Shown here: piece after piece, positions 52,723 through 61,427 of the stretch
Layout of the letters: each line of letters opens with the position of its first letter
Numbering within the stretch: position 1 is the stretch's first letter
Assembly (NCBI RefSeq): GCF_003258365.1
Contig: NZ_QHKM01000001.1
Span: 186,001 to 250,000 of the forward strand
Source: Hymenobacter edaphi
GTDB lineage: Bacteria > Bacteroidota > Bacteroidia > Cytophagales > Hymenobacteraceae
Reading direction: 5' to 3'
DNA: 64,000 nucleotides
Program-made: the position numbers and the translations under genes
The notes under the pieces: model-generated
The model's input: only the letters and a program-made list of their open reading frames with translations
Database searches by the model: none
Told to the model about the DNA's origin: nothing

Positions 52723-52752
52723 AGCAGCACCCCGCCGGGGTGCTGCTTTTTT
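52723..52752 (+). terminator. Terminator of cold-shock gene 1
   Basis: AGCAGCACCCC (52723-52733) pairs with 52737-52747 over GCC, followed by T-rich sequence. Confidence 0.9.
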
Positions 52753-52929
52753 GTGCCTTTCGGGGCCGCCAGGGCGGTTTGGGCAGGGCAGGAGCGGGGC
52801 TTGCCCCACCCCGGGTCCGGCCCCGTTTTAAGCGGCCGGCGGCTGAACTTTCCGGCCGGCCGGCCGGTTGGCTCCCCGTAATGCGACCTGAAAGACCGGG
52901 CATTTCTGTGCAGCCCGGAAATAAAGGCG

Positions 52930-53044
52930 TATATTTACACTGTTTAAGGCAAGTTGCCTCGTGTTACCTACCCCCATTCGCTTGCCGAACTACCGTAGTG
53001 TTCCGTTGTCAGTTGCTCGTTTTTCACCTTTTTCCTAAAGCATC
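52930..53044 (+). promoter_or_regulatory. Promoter -7 box and conserved leader of cold-shock gene 2
   Basis: TATATTTA at 52930-52937 resembles the Bacteroidota -7 element (TAnnTTTG-like). The leader proper runs from GGCAAGTTGCC (52948-52958) to the ATG at 53045, 97 nt, and matches leader 1 through most blocks. A -33 box was not confidently found. Confidence 0.65.
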
Positions 53045-53236
53045 ATGGCAACGGGAACCGTAAAATTCTTCAATGAGACCAAAGGCTTTGGTTTCATCAA
53101 TGACAGCACCACCGGCCAGGACATCTTCGTCCACGTAACCGGTCTGATCGACGAAATCCGCGACAACGACAAAGTCGAGTTCGAAGTGGAGCAGGGCCGC
53201 AAGGGCCTGAACGCCGTGAAAGTTCGTCGCGCCTAG
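53045..53236 (+). CDS. cspA: Cold-shock protein 2 (CspA family)
   Basis: The 63-aa OB-fold protein is nearly identical to copy 1 (NETKGFGFINDSTTGQDIF). RNP1 and RNP2 motifs are intact. It has its own conserved leader and terminator, 341 bp after the end of copy 1, so it is a tandem duplication. The symbol is by family. Confidence 0.95.
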   Translation: MATGTVKFFNETKGFGFINDSTTGQDIFVHVTGLIDEIRDNDKVEFEVEQGRKGLNAVKVRRA

Positions 53237-53254
53237 TCCCAGCGACTACCGCAC

Positions 53255-53293
53255 AAAAAAAGCAGCACTCCCACCGGGGGTGCTGCTTTTTTT
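53255..53293 (+). terminator. Terminator of cold-shock gene 2
   Basis: An AGCAGCAC stem with G:U-type mismatch, then seven T residues after the stem ending GTGCTGCT. It resembles the terminator of copy 1 in sequence. Confidence 0.85.
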
Positions 53294-53365
53294 GTGCCCG
53301 AATGATACGCCCGCTTAGGGTATGTAGCCAGTGGTAGCTTGGGTAAACGGTTAGCTCAAAGACCG

Positions 53366-53497
53366 TTATGCCGAGCACCGCGACGCATCTCGCGGTAGGA
53401 TTCTGCTCGTTGAAGTTGAACAGGCGTTTGCGGCCGGAGGACAGCACGCGAGCTGCTTGACTGCGTCGACCTGCGGTTCGCTCTACTCGGCATGACG
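53366..53497. repeat. REP-like element, third diverged copy
   Basis: ATGCCGAG (53368-53375) pairs with CTCGGCAT (53486-53493) as terminal inverted repeats. Internal GCATCTCGCG and GCACGCGAG blocks are shared with the elements at 37.6 and 40.5 kb. It separates the csp genes from a membrane-protein gene. Confidence 0.65.
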
Positions 53498-53638
53498 TCT
53501 TTGGGCTTGCTCTCCACACAGATAGCCCGGGCCGCTGCGCTGGCACCGGTACTGCGCCGCGGGCTCATGCGGGCCCGTTCGCCGGGCGGGAATATGCGCT
53601 GTTGCTGATATTGCGCGCAATTACCAACCTGCACTCCT

Positions 53639-54262
53639 ATGCGTCGCACCACTGTCGCCGTCCATTATTGGTCGGGGCTACTGCTGGCCGTGTTCATTTT
53701 CGCGCACCTGATCAACCACCTCGCCGTGCTGGCCGGTGTGCCGGCGCATCGGGCGCTGATGACGGCCCTGCGGACCGTGTACCGGCAGCCGCTGGTGGAA
53801 GCCGTGCTGCTGCTGGCGGTGCTGGGGCAGGTCGGGACGGGGCTGTGGCAGGCCGGGCAGCTGCGGCGCCGGCCCCTGCCAGCGGCCGCGCGGGTACAGC
53901 TGTGGACGGGGCTGTACCTGGCGTTTTTCCTGCTGGTGCACACCGGCGCCGTGCTGGCCGGGCGCGGCTACTTCGGCCTCGATACCAACGTGTACTATGC
54001 CGCGGCGGGCCTCAATACGTGGCCCTTCCCGCTGTTTTTCGGGCCCTACTACCTGCTGGCCGTGGCGGCGGTGTTCGGGCACCTGGCCGCCGTACACGTG
54101 CGCAAGGGCGCAGCCGTGTTCGGCGAGCGGGCGGCCCACCGGCAGGCCTGGGCGCTGGGCGGCCTGGGCGTGGCGCTGGGCCTGCTGATCCTGTACGGCA
54201 TGACCGACGGCCTGCGCGGGCTGCCCATTCCGCCCGCCTACCTGCGGACGCTGGGCCGGTAA
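53639..54262 (+). CDS. Integral membrane protein with cytochrome-b-like histidines
   Basis: The 207-aa protein has five hydrophobic segments: SGLLLAVFIFAHLINHLAVL, VEAVLLLAVLGQVGTGLW, LYLAFFLLVHTGAVLAG, FGPYYLLAVAAVFGHLAAVHV and LGGLGVALGLLILYGM. Conserved-looking His residues lie inside membrane segments (HYWSG, AHLINH, VHTGA, HLAAVH), as in succinate dehydrogenase/fumarate reductase cytochrome b-type anchors. Heme binding is an inference. The partner subunits are not next to it. Confidence 0.7.
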   Translation: MRRTTVAVHYWSGLLLAVFIFAHLINHLAVLAGVPAHRALMTALRTVYRQPLVEAVLLLAVLGQVGTGLWQAGQLRRRPLPAAARVQLWTGLYLAFFLLVHTGAVLAGRGYFGLDTNVYYAAAGLNTWPFPLFFGPYYLLAVAAVFGHLAAVHVRKGAAVFGERAAHRQAWALGGLGVALGLLILYGMTDGLRGLPIPPAYLRTLGR

Positions 54263-54265
54263 CGG

Positions 54266-55201
54266 CTACCGCCGCGGCCCGAGCAGCTCCGGCACGGTGG
54301 TCCACTGCAGATCGGGGTACCGGTCGTTGTCGAGGGGCTCGGTGAGCTTGGCCTGGCCGGTGAGCATGTTGTGCAGGTACTGCATGCCCTGCCAGGGCGG
54401 AAACACCTCGTCGCGCGCTGGCATCAGTGCGCGCGTAACCCGGATCATGCCGCCGAGCATACCCAGTCCGCCGATGCGAAACAGGTGGTAGGGCTGGCCG
54501 GTGGCGGCGGTGGCGGCGGCCTGCAGCCCGCGGATGCTGCGCACGTCGCCGGCCACGCGCAGGTAGCGCGGGGTGGTGGGGTCGAGGGCGGCGCGGGCGG
54601 TGAAGGCGGCCGTGTCGGGCATGGTGGTGAAGTCCAGGGGCTGGTCGGCGTCGCCCCAGTACATGATCAGGCGCGGCCCGGGCTGAATCAGCGGCGCCTG
54701 ACCCTTGAGCAGCTCCATGAACATGCCGTTGAGAATGGAGGTAGCCTGGATCGGGGCCCGGTCGAGGCGGCGCATAAACTCCCGGCGCAGGTCGAAATTG
54801 CGGTTCGAGCCCTCGGGCAGCCGGGTGAAGTCGGCGGCGAAATCGGAGGGAATGAAGCGGGGCACCCCGGCCGCCACGGCCGCGTCGAGCAGCTGCGTCT
54901 GGGCCTCCACGATAACCTCGCGCAGCCCCGACAGGGCCGAGACCACGCAGCCCGCTCCGCGGCAGGCCGCCCGCAGCGCCGCCGCGTCGTGGTAATCAAC
55001 TTCGAGCACCTCCGCGCCCTGCAGCCGCAGGGATTCGGCTTCGGCGCCGGCGCGGCTCTCGGGGCGGATGAGGGCCCGCACCGGAGCCCCGAGCCGGCGC
55101 AGCTGATGGGCAATGAGCAGGCCCAGCTGGCCGGTGGCGCCGGCCAGCACCACGGGCGCGGCCTCCGACGAGGCGGGGGCAGGGGAGAAAGAGGAATTCA
55201 T
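54266..55201 (-). CDS. NmrA/isoflavone-reductase-like NAD(P)-binding protein
   Basis: The 311-aa atypical SDR has VVLAGATGQLGLLIAHQL with the NmrA-type GxxGxxG motif, no catalytic Tyr-Lys pair in the classical place and a variable C-terminus (IRVTRALMPARDE, YPDLQWTTV). VSALSGLREVIVEAQ and FIPSDFAADF fit the NmrA/isoflavone reductase family. Such proteins act as NADP sensors or reductases. Substrate is unknown. ATG 55201 is used because the earlier start is GTG. Confidence 0.88.
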   Translation of the reverse strand: MNSSFSPAPASSEAAPVVLAGATGQLGLLIAHQLRRLGAPVRALIRPESRAGAEAESLRLQGAEVLEVDYHDAAALRAACRGAGCVVSALSGLREVIVEAQTQLLDAAVAAGVPRFIPSDFAADFTRLPEGSNRNFDLRREFMRRLDRAPIQATSILNGMFMELLKGQAPLIQPGPRLIMYWGDADQPLDFTTMPDTAAFTARAALDPTTPRYLRVAGDVRSIRGLQAAATAATGQPYHLFRIGGLGMLGGMIRVTRALMPARDEVFPPWQGMQYLHNMLTGQAKLTEPLDNDRYPDLQWTTVPELLGPRR

Positions 55202-55338
55202 AAGCGGAGACACGGTGGAGCAGACGCCCCGGGCGGGGCTGCGGCTTCCATACTGCCGCGCATTGCGGAAGGTTGTGGGCGGGCGCGGCGGCCCCGGCCG
55301 ACGGGTGCATATTTGCGGCGGACCTCCTGCTACATGTC

Positions 55339-55959
55339 ATGCCTGATTTTGCGCCTTCCCGGCCGGTTGTGCTGGGGCCGTACCAGCCCGGCTGGGCAGT
55401 TGAGTTTGCCGCCCTGGCCGTCCGGCTGCGGGCCTTGCTGGGGCCCGCGGCGGTGGGCATTGAGCACATTGGCTCCACGGCCGTGCCCGGGCTCAGCGCC
55501 AAGGACGTTATCGATGTGCAGCTGACGGTGCCGGACCTGGGCGCGGCGGCGTGGCGGCTGCAGCCGCTGTGGCAGGCGGGCTTCCGGCAGGGGCGGGAGT
55601 GGCAGTACGACGTGTTTCACGGCCTGCCCGCCGACTCGCCGGAGCTGCGTAAGCGGTATCTGCGCGAGCCCGCCGGGGAGCGGCGGCTGCACCTGCACGT
55701 GCGCGAGGCCGGCCGCTTCAACGCCCGTTTTGCCCTGCTGTTTCGCGACTACCTGCGCGCCGAGCCGGCGGCTCGCACCGAGTACGAGCTGCTAAAGCAG
55801 CGCGCCGCCGCGCTCTTTCCGGCCAGCATCGACGGCTACCTGTATCTGAAGGAGCCGGTGTTTCACCTGATCTACCAGGCCGCCACGCACTGGGCCGCAC
55901 TGACGGGCTGGCAACCCGCCGCCGCTGGGGGCGGCGCGGCGCAAACGCACGCTGGTTAG
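55339..55959 (+). CDS. GrpB family (UPF0157) nucleotidyltransferase-like protein
   Basis: The 206-aa cytosolic protein has VVLGPYQPGWAVEFAALAVRLR, IEHIGSTAVPGLSAKDVIDVQLTV, HLHVREAG and FRDYLRAEPAARTEYELLKQ, all diagnostic of GrpB. The IGSTAVPGLSAKDVIDV block resembles the nucleotidyltransferase GS...D.D motif. Biological role is unknown; some members are near drug-resistance or coenzyme genes. Divergent from the NmrA-like gene. Confidence 0.92.
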   Translation: MPDFAPSRPVVLGPYQPGWAVEFAALAVRLRALLGPAAVGIEHIGSTAVPGLSAKDVIDVQLTVPDLGAAAWRLQPLWQAGFRQGREWQYDVFHGLPADSPELRKRYLREPAGERRLHLHVREAGRFNARFALLFRDYLRAEPAARTEYELLKQRAAALFPASIDGYLYLKEPVFHLIYQAATHWAALTGWQPAAAGGGAAQTHAG

Positions 55960-56343
55960 CGCCGGCCCGGCCACGCTGCTGCTCGGCAACTAACGGGTAC
56001 GGCGCCGTAGCGGCGGGCTCGTTGCACCTGGAACGCGGCGCTGTCGGGCGCGAGCGGGAGCAGGTACCCGCCGCCGGCTGAATGCCCCCACCCCGGCGCT
56101 GAACCTGGGTGCGTTTATGCCGCTGTACCAGAGTAGCGACCGGCTCTGCAATTTCATTTTCTGCAAAAACCGGCGCGTGGTGGGCGCCGGCGGCAAGGCG
56201 CCGCCCTGCCCGTCTTCGACCAACGGAACCGGTGACAAAACCGAATACGGAATCGGCTTCAACGGGCTCCTGTGTCAGAAATAGCTGCGGCGCCTTACCC
56301 GCTATTGGCGTGAAATCACGCGGAAAGAATCAGAAAAAATATG
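55960..56343. other. Intergenic region before the third cold-shock gene
   Basis: A GC-rich stretch with no convincing coding frame. Short open frames exist on both strands but lack protein-like composition. Only the final A/T-rich bases (about 56310-56343, AAAGAATCAGAAAAAAT) look regulatory. Confidence 0.4.
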
Positions 56344-56461
56344 TACGTTTACCCCCGTTCAAAGGCAAGTTGCCTCGCATTGCTACCGTTTATTCGCTTG
56401 CAGAATTGATAGTGCAGTGCCGTTGTCAGTTGCTTTATTTTCATCACTTTCCTAATGCATC
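56344..56461 (+). promoter_or_regulatory. Promoter -7 box and conserved leader of cold-shock gene 3
   Basis: TACGTTTA (56344-56351) resembles a -7 element. The leader begins GGCAAGTTGCC (56364-56374) and ends TGCATC before ATG 56462, 98 nt. Blocks TTCGCTTGCAGAA, CCGTTGTCAGTTGCT and CTAATGCATC match the other two leaders, though this copy is most diverged. Confidence 0.65.
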
Positions 56462-56656
56462 ATGGCTACGGGAACCGTCAAATTCTTTAATGAGACCAAA
56501 GGGTTTGGTTTCATCAAAAACAATGAAACTGGTCAGGACGTGTTCGTTCACGTAACCGGTCTGATCGATGAAATCCGCGAAAACGACAAAGTCGAGTTTG
56601 ACGTGGAGCAAGGCCGCAAGGGCGTGAATGCCGTGAAGGTGCGCCGCGTAGCCTAA
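56462..56656 (+). CDS. cspA: Cold-shock protein 3 (CspA family)
   Basis: The 64-aa OB-fold protein differs most from the tandem pair (KNNETGQDVF, ends RRVA). RNP1 KGFGFIKN and RNP2 DVFVHVTGL are intact. Own conserved leader and terminator, located about 3.2 kb from the other two, so an older or transposed duplicate. The symbol is by family. Confidence 0.95.
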   Translation: MATGTVKFFNETKGFGFIKNNETGQDVFVHVTGLIDEIRENDKVEFDVEQGRKGVNAVKVRRVA

Positions 56657-56680
56657 CCTGCCCCGAACTCCGCGCAGAGT

Positions 56681-56714
56681 AAAGAAGCATGCCCCAGGCA
56701 TGCTTCTTTTTTTG
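56681..56714 (+). terminator. Terminator of cold-shock gene 3
   Basis: AAAGAAGCATGCC (56681-56693) pairs perfectly with 56698-56710 over CCAG or similar 4-nt loop, then a T run. Confidence 0.9.
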
Positions 56715-56771
56715 TGGCCCAACCACGCGGCCGAGCGGCCCAAGCCTCGGCGGGCTGGTGACACTAACTAA

Positions 56772-56806
56772 ACCCGGCCGGCTGATGCAGGATCAGCCGG
56801 CCGGGT
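56772..56806 (-). terminator. Hairpin after the flavin monooxygenase gene
   Basis: ACCCGGCCGGCTGAT (56772-56786) pairs perfectly with 56792-56806 over a 5-nt loop. On the minus strand it lies 24 nt after the stop at 56831. Confidence 0.8.
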
Positions 56807-56830
56807 ACCGGGCTCAGGGCCGGGAGCGGG

Positions 56831-58390
56831 TTACGCCACCGTTTCGGAGGCCTGCAACTGCTTCACCAGCTGCTGCAACGGCCGGTGATGAGGCAGCCGG
56901 GCGGCCAGCATCAGCAGGCTGCCCATTTCCCGCTCGCCCAGCGGCAGCGGCTGGCCGCCGCTGAAGTAACGCACGTTGCGCTCGAAACGCTGCCGGGCGT
57001 CGGGCTGGCGGCCGTGGCCCTCCAGGCGGAACTGGGCCGGGGCCAGCATGCCGAAGAACAGCTCCGGCGCCAGTTCGGGATACTGTTCGATGCTGGGGGC
57101 CACGCCCAAATCGTGCGAAATCATTTCGGCCACCTGCTGGCAGGTGGCGTGGCCGCGCTGCTGCTGGAGCCGTGCTTCGGCCAGGCCCACGGCCATATCC
57201 ACGGCGGTGGGGGCGGGGTGGGCGCCGCTCCAGCAGGCCGCAATCCAGCGGGCCTGCAGCTCGGCCGTCACGAAGTAGGAGCCGATCTGCTCGTAGAGGC
57301 CCATGAAGGCGAAGCCGGGCAGGGCGGGGTGGAAGGTGAAGTGGTGCAGCTCCAGGTGCTGCCGGTCGGCCTTCACGGCCCGGCGCAAATCTTCGTGCAG
57401 GAAGGGCAGGTGCAGGTCGTAGCCCGTGGCGAGGATGACCGCGTCGACCTCCAGCACTTCGCCGTCGGTGAGCACGGCCCGGCCGGGGGCGTAGGCCTGC
57501 ACGCCCGTCACGGCCCGGATGCGGCCGGTCTGCACGTGGTCGAGGTAGTCCTGGCACTGCGACACGCCGGCTTCCAGCAGGCTCTCGGCCGGGCGCAGGC
57601 CGCCGAAGTCGGCGGGGTTGCCCACGGCGCTCAGGATGAGCTGCTTCAGCCCCTCGGCGGCCTCGGCGGGCGGCAGGGCCTGGTTGACGTAGGCGCCGAA
57701 GCGGGTGAAGGCCAGCTGGTCGGTGGGCACGCCGTGCATGATCTTGCGGGCGATGTAGCGCGGCTTGCGGGCCGAGGAAATGACCGTAACGGTGTCGTCT
57801 TTAGCCAGGTCGCTGGCAATTTCCAGCCCGCTGATGCTGTTGCCGACCACCAGCACCCGCTGCCCGCGGAACTGCGCCCGCCCCCGGTACTCCATCGAGT
57901 GGATGACGCGGCCGTGGAAGTGGTCGAGGCCCGGCGTGGTGGGGTAACGGGGCTTGTTGTAGCGCCCGGTGGCCACGATGACGCGCTCGAACAGCTCGGT
58001 GCGCCGTTCCCCGTCCTGGTTCACCGTCCACACGACGTATTGGTTTTCGGGGCCGCGGGCAATGAGCTCGACGCGGGTGTGAAAGCGCACGTGGGCATCG
58101 ACGCCGAAGTGGCGGGCGTAGGCGTGCAGGTAGGCCAGCACCTCCCGGTTGGTCGGGAACATCTGCGTGCCGGCGGGGTAGTCGTAGTCCGAGAAGGACA
58201 TCTTGATGTGGCAGGAGTTGGCGTGCATGCCGGGCCACTGTCCGCTGTGGGCCGCGCCCTGCTGCCATTGCCCGCCGAGGGCGCCGCTTTGCTCGATGAT
58301 GACGGGCGTCAGGCCGTCTTCCAGAAGGGATTTGGCGGCGGCAATGCCGGCCGGGCCGCCACCGATGATGGCTACTTGGTTGGTTTTCAT
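56831..58390 (-). CDS. Flavin-containing monooxygenase
   Basis: The 519-aa enzyme has an FAD-binding VAIIGGGPAGIAAAKSLL at the start, the FMO-type FERVIVATGRYNKPRYP and a second, NADPH-binding VLVVGNSISGLEIASDL; SILATGY-type sequence is VILATGYDLHLPFL. MFPTNREVLAYLHAYARHF and ALGGQWQQG are typical of class B monooxygenases. It would oxidise a soft nucleophile (S, N or ketone) with NADPH and oxygen; the substrate is unknown. Transcribed divergently from the beta-propeller protein gene. Confidence 0.93.
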   Translation of the reverse strand: MKTNQVAIIGGGPAGIAAAKSLLEDGLTPVIIEQSGALGGQWQQGAAHSGQWPGMHANSCHIKMSFSDYDYPAGTQMFPTNREVLAYLHAYARHFGVDAHVRFHTRVELIARGPENQYVVWTVNQDGERRTELFERVIVATGRYNKPRYPTTPGLDHFHGRVIHSMEYRGRAQFRGQRVLVVGNSISGLEIASDLAKDDTVTVISSARKPRYIARKIMHGVPTDQLAFTRFGAYVNQALPPAEAAEGLKQLILSAVGNPADFGGLRPAESLLEAGVSQCQDYLDHVQTGRIRAVTGVQAYAPGRAVLTDGEVLEVDAVILATGYDLHLPFLHEDLRRAVKADRQHLELHHFTFHPALPGFAFMGLYEQIGSYFVTAELQARWIAACWSGAHPAPTAVDMAVGLAEARLQQQRGHATCQQVAEMISHDLGVAPSIEQYPELAPELFFGMLAPAQFRLEGHGRQPDARQRFERNVRYFSGGQPLPLGEREMGSLLMLAARLPHHRPLQQLVKQLQASETVA

Positions 58391-58650
58391 AGCAGATGGG
58401 ATGGGAAAAGAAGCAAGGCAAAGCCGCCGGGCCAGCCCGAGGCAGTGGCGTTCGGCGCTGCAAGTTTAGTGGCATTTAACCTCTATTGCCTATAGCATTT
58501 TCATGTGAGCCGGCGCAGAAAGGGCCATTGCTGCCGCCTGGGCAGCGCTGCCGCCGGACTTGATCGGGCGAGGGCCGGCCCCGGCACCGGCCGAGGTAAC
58601 AGGCTGATTAACAAAACGAAATTTGCAGCACAGGTACGGGGTAATTTTCG

Positions 58651-58658
58651 TAAGTTTG
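58651..58658 (+). promoter_or_regulatory. TAAGTTTG, exact match to the Bacteroidota -7 box
   Basis: TAAGTTTG fits TAnnTTTG. A TTTG at 58622-58625 is the nearest -33 candidate but the 25-nt spacing is longer than usual. It lies 85-92 nt upstream of the ATG at 58743 and probably drives the propeller-protein gene. Confidence 0.5.
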
Positions 58659-58742
58659 CATTTTGCGGAGAATTGACCTGTACTCTTGTGTGAGTGCCGA
58701 CGGTTCTCTATAATGCACCGCTCTCCCAGACCTCACATACCT

Positions 58743-61427
58743 ATGTTGCAAACCTCTACCCGCAATTTGGGGCCGGCCGGGCACTGGCCGGCCGGTTCGG
58801 AGCAGCCTCGGTGGCACCGGTGGCTGGGAAGCCTCCGCCTGGCGGCCGCGGCGGGCGCCCTGTTGCTGGCCACCGGCGCGCAGGCGCAGGATGTCATCAT
58901 CAAAAACGACAAGTCCGAGATTAGCGCCAAGGTTATCGAAATAACCGAGGACCACATCAAATACCGGCTGTTCGATTTTCTCGACGGGCCGCTCTACAAC
59001 GTGCGCAAGACGGACGTGTGGATGATTATCTACGAAAAAGGCCGGCGGGAAAAGTTTAACGTGCCCGAGCAAACGGCCGCGGCGCCCACCACGCCGGCCG
59101 TCGCTGCCACTCCGGTGTCGGCGCCGGCTACTGCCCCGGCAGCGGCGCCGGCCGTTGCCCCGGCCAGCACGATGCCCGCCGCGACGCCGGTGGCCGCTGG
59201 TGCGGAAGCCCCTGCCGCTGCGGCGACGGCGCCCGCCGCGGCAGTTTCGGCCCCGGCCCCAACTGCCCCTGCAACTGCAACTGCGCAGGCGGCGCCCGCG
59301 GCTCAATTGGCGGTGGCGCAGGAGCGCACCGCCGAGCCGACTCCTGAGGCAGCGCCCGCGGTAGCCACGGCGCCGGTAGTGGCGCCGGCGCCGGCACCAG
59401 CGGCCGAACCCGCCGCCTCGCCTACTGCGGCGCCTGCCGCCCCGGCCGCCGAAACGGCCGCGCCCGAAACGACTCCGGCCAGCCCGCCGCCCGCCGCGCC
59501 CCCTGCTTCGCCCGATGTGGCGGCCGCGGGCGGGGCGGCCCCGCCGGCTTCCAGCGCCCCGGCTCCCACGACGGCCACTGCGACGGATTCGCCCGCTGCG
59601 GTGGCCGTCGGAGCTACTGAGGCCAACGAGGCCACGGCCGCCCCGGAGCAGGACCCGGCGCCCACTCCGCCCGTGGAGGCGCCGCCCGCGCCGGTAGTGC
59701 CCGCCCGGCCGCGGCGCGAGCCCGCCGTCGAAGTGGCGGCGGGGCAGCAGGTATGGGCCCGGCTGGGCAACGGCCCGGCCCCGGTGAAGTACCTCAACGC
59801 CGACGGCAACATTCTGATTCTGAAGGCCAACTTCGTGATGAGCCTGGCCAAAAACACCGGCAAGCCGCTGTGGCTGACCAAGGTGGAGCGTACCAAATCG
59901 GCCCACCTGATCGGCAACGGCCCGCTGATCCAGGTGGTGGCTACGTCGGCCTCCTCGGAGTACCTGCAGTCCTACATCCTCAACTCGGAAACCGGCAAGG
60001 CCGTGTACAGCCCTCCGGCGGCCAAACAGCTGGAAAACCGCATTATCGACGCGGCCCACCTGGTGGTGTGGGAAGCCACCGACACGGGCACCCGGGCGCT
60101 GCTGCTCGACAAGGTGACGGGCGCGCGCCTGCACGAGCTGTCGATTGCCCCGACCTGGGCCAAGGCCGCCCGCATTCTGCCCCTGCCCGACGGCAAGGTG
60201 TGCGTGGTGTCGAGCTACGGGGTGACGGCCCTGGACCCGGCCAGCGGCAAGCTGCTCTACAACCTGCCGCTGAAACGCTCGGCCAAGGTCAGCGAGCTGC
60301 TGCCGCCCACCGAGCCCACCTTTGACGTGCTGGAAACGGGTACGCCCGGGCTGGTGTGCGTGCTCAAGGACGGCTACCTCACCGGCGTGAACGTGCGCAC
60401 CGGGCAGCTGACGGGCGAAAAGGAGCTGCCCGGCGCCTTCGTCACCTACCGCGACGCGGGCACGGACCGGCTCGTCATCGGCAAGTCGGGCAAGAAGGAC
60501 AAGGACCTGCTGCTGGCCGTGTACGACAAGCGCAGCTGCCAAGAGCTGCGCGCGGCCACGGTGGACATCGACAACGCGGGGGCCATGCAGCCCATCGGCA
60601 ACGACCTGTTCGTGGTGAGCGGCGGCTCGGCGGTGAAGCTGGTGGACCTGGCCACGCTGCAGCTGAAAGCCGACAAGACCTTTAAGACCAGCGGCGACAA
60701 CGTGCAGCTGTTCGTCAACGACCGGGGCATCGGCCTGCTCAGCGCCTCCTGCGTGGAGTACTTCAACCCCCAGGGCTACGCGGCCACCGGCAAAACCCGC
60801 TACTTCGATCCGGCGGGGCGCGTGAAGCTCAAGGCGGGCGAGGATACCTACTTCTGGGCCAACGGCTACCTGGGCCGCGTGAATCCGAAAAAAGGCGAGG
60901 AGTCGCTGTTGCTGAAAGACAAGCTGCCCCTGAAGCTGCTCGACAACGAAGCCCCGCAGCTGGAGCTGCTCGACGACGGGCTGGCGGTGGTCACGGCGCA
61001 GTCGGTGACCAAGGTGGACTTCAGCGGGCGCATCGTGTACAACCAATACTTCACGCCGCCGGTGGTGGTGGCCGGCGCCATTGCGGGCCAGGCCGCCGCG
61101 CAGGCCGCCGATGCCGCGGCCAAGGCCAAGATCCGGGCCGCGAAGCAGTCCTGGTTTGCGGCCCAGCAGGCCTTCGAGGCCGGCAGCAGCGAAGCCGTAT
61201 ACAGCGGGCCGCGCACCTTCCACACCGAGCTGCGGCACCACATCGTGCTGACCAAGGCCGACAAGGACGAGCTGGGCCGCTTCAAGCTGCTCAAGATCAA
61301 CAAGACTACCGGTAAGGTGGAAGGGCAGGTGGAGGTGGAAAACCGCACCCCGGACTACATTTTCGACCCCGTCGACAGCGTGGTGTACCTCTTCGACGTG
61401 GACTCGGTGCGCGCCTACCGGATTTAG
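58743..61427 (+). CDS. Secreted protein with Ala/Pro-rich linker and PQQ-like beta-propeller
   Basis: The 894-aa protein has a long signal region ending ALLLATGAQAQ. Residues about 50-110 are a conserved Bacteroidota module (VIIKNDKSEISAKVIEI, HIKYRLFDFLDGPLYNVRK). A linker of about 220 residues of almost pure Ala, Pro, Thr and Glu follows (about 110-330). The C-terminal 560 residues are propeller-like (VWARLGNGPAPVKYLN, ALDPASGKLLYNLPLK, FDPVDSVVYLFDVDSV). Blades resemble PQQ-type repeats but no catalytic residues are evident. ATG 58743 is used; earlier GTG/ATG codons at 58686 and 58713 give longer N-termini without homology. Confidence 0.82.
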   Translation: MLQTSTRNLGPAGHWPAGSEQPRWHRWLGSLRLAAAAGALLLATGAQAQDVIIKNDKSEISAKVIEITEDHIKYRLFDFLDGPLYNVRKTDVWMIIYEKGRREKFNVPEQTAAAPTTPAVAATPVSAPATAPAAAPAVAPASTMPAATPVAAGAEAPAAAATAPAAAVSAPAPTAPATATAQAAPAAQLAVAQERTAEPTPEAAPAVATAPVVAPAPAPAAEPAASPTAAPAAPAAETAAPETTPASPPPAAPPASPDVAAAGGAAPPASSAPAPTTATATDSPAAVAVGATEANEATAAPEQDPAPTPPVEAPPAPVVPARPRREPAVEVAAGQQVWARLGNGPAPVKYLNADGNILILKANFVMSLAKNTGKPLWLTKVERTKSAHLIGNGPLIQVVATSASSEYLQSYILNSETGKAVYSPPAAKQLENRIIDAAHLVVWEATDTGTRALLLDKVTGARLHELSIAPTWAKAARILPLPDGKVCVVSSYGVTALDPASGKLLYNLPLKRSAKVSELLPPTEPTFDVLETGTPGLVCVLKDGYLTGVNVRTGQLTGEKELPGAFVTYRDAGTDRLVIGKSGKKDKDLLLAVYDKRSCQELRAATVDIDNAGAMQPIGNDLFVVSGGSAVKLVDLATLQLKADKTFKTSGDNVQLFVNDRGIGLLSASCVEYFNPQGYAATGKTRYFDPAGRVKLKAGEDTYFWANGYLGRVNPKKGEESLLLKDKLPLKLLDNEAPQLELLDDGLAVVTAQSVTKVDFSGRIVYNQYFTPPVVVAGAIAGQAAAQAADAAAKAKIRAAKQSWFAAQQAFEAGSSEAVYSGPRTFHTELRHHIVLTKADKDELGRFKLLKINKTTGKVEGQVEVENRTPDYIFDPVDSVVYLFDVDSVRAYRI

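Noticed and set aside
55990-56262. 90-codon minus-strand frame before the third csp gene
   Set aside because: No protein-like composition, no start context, and it would lie in the csp3 promoter region antisense.
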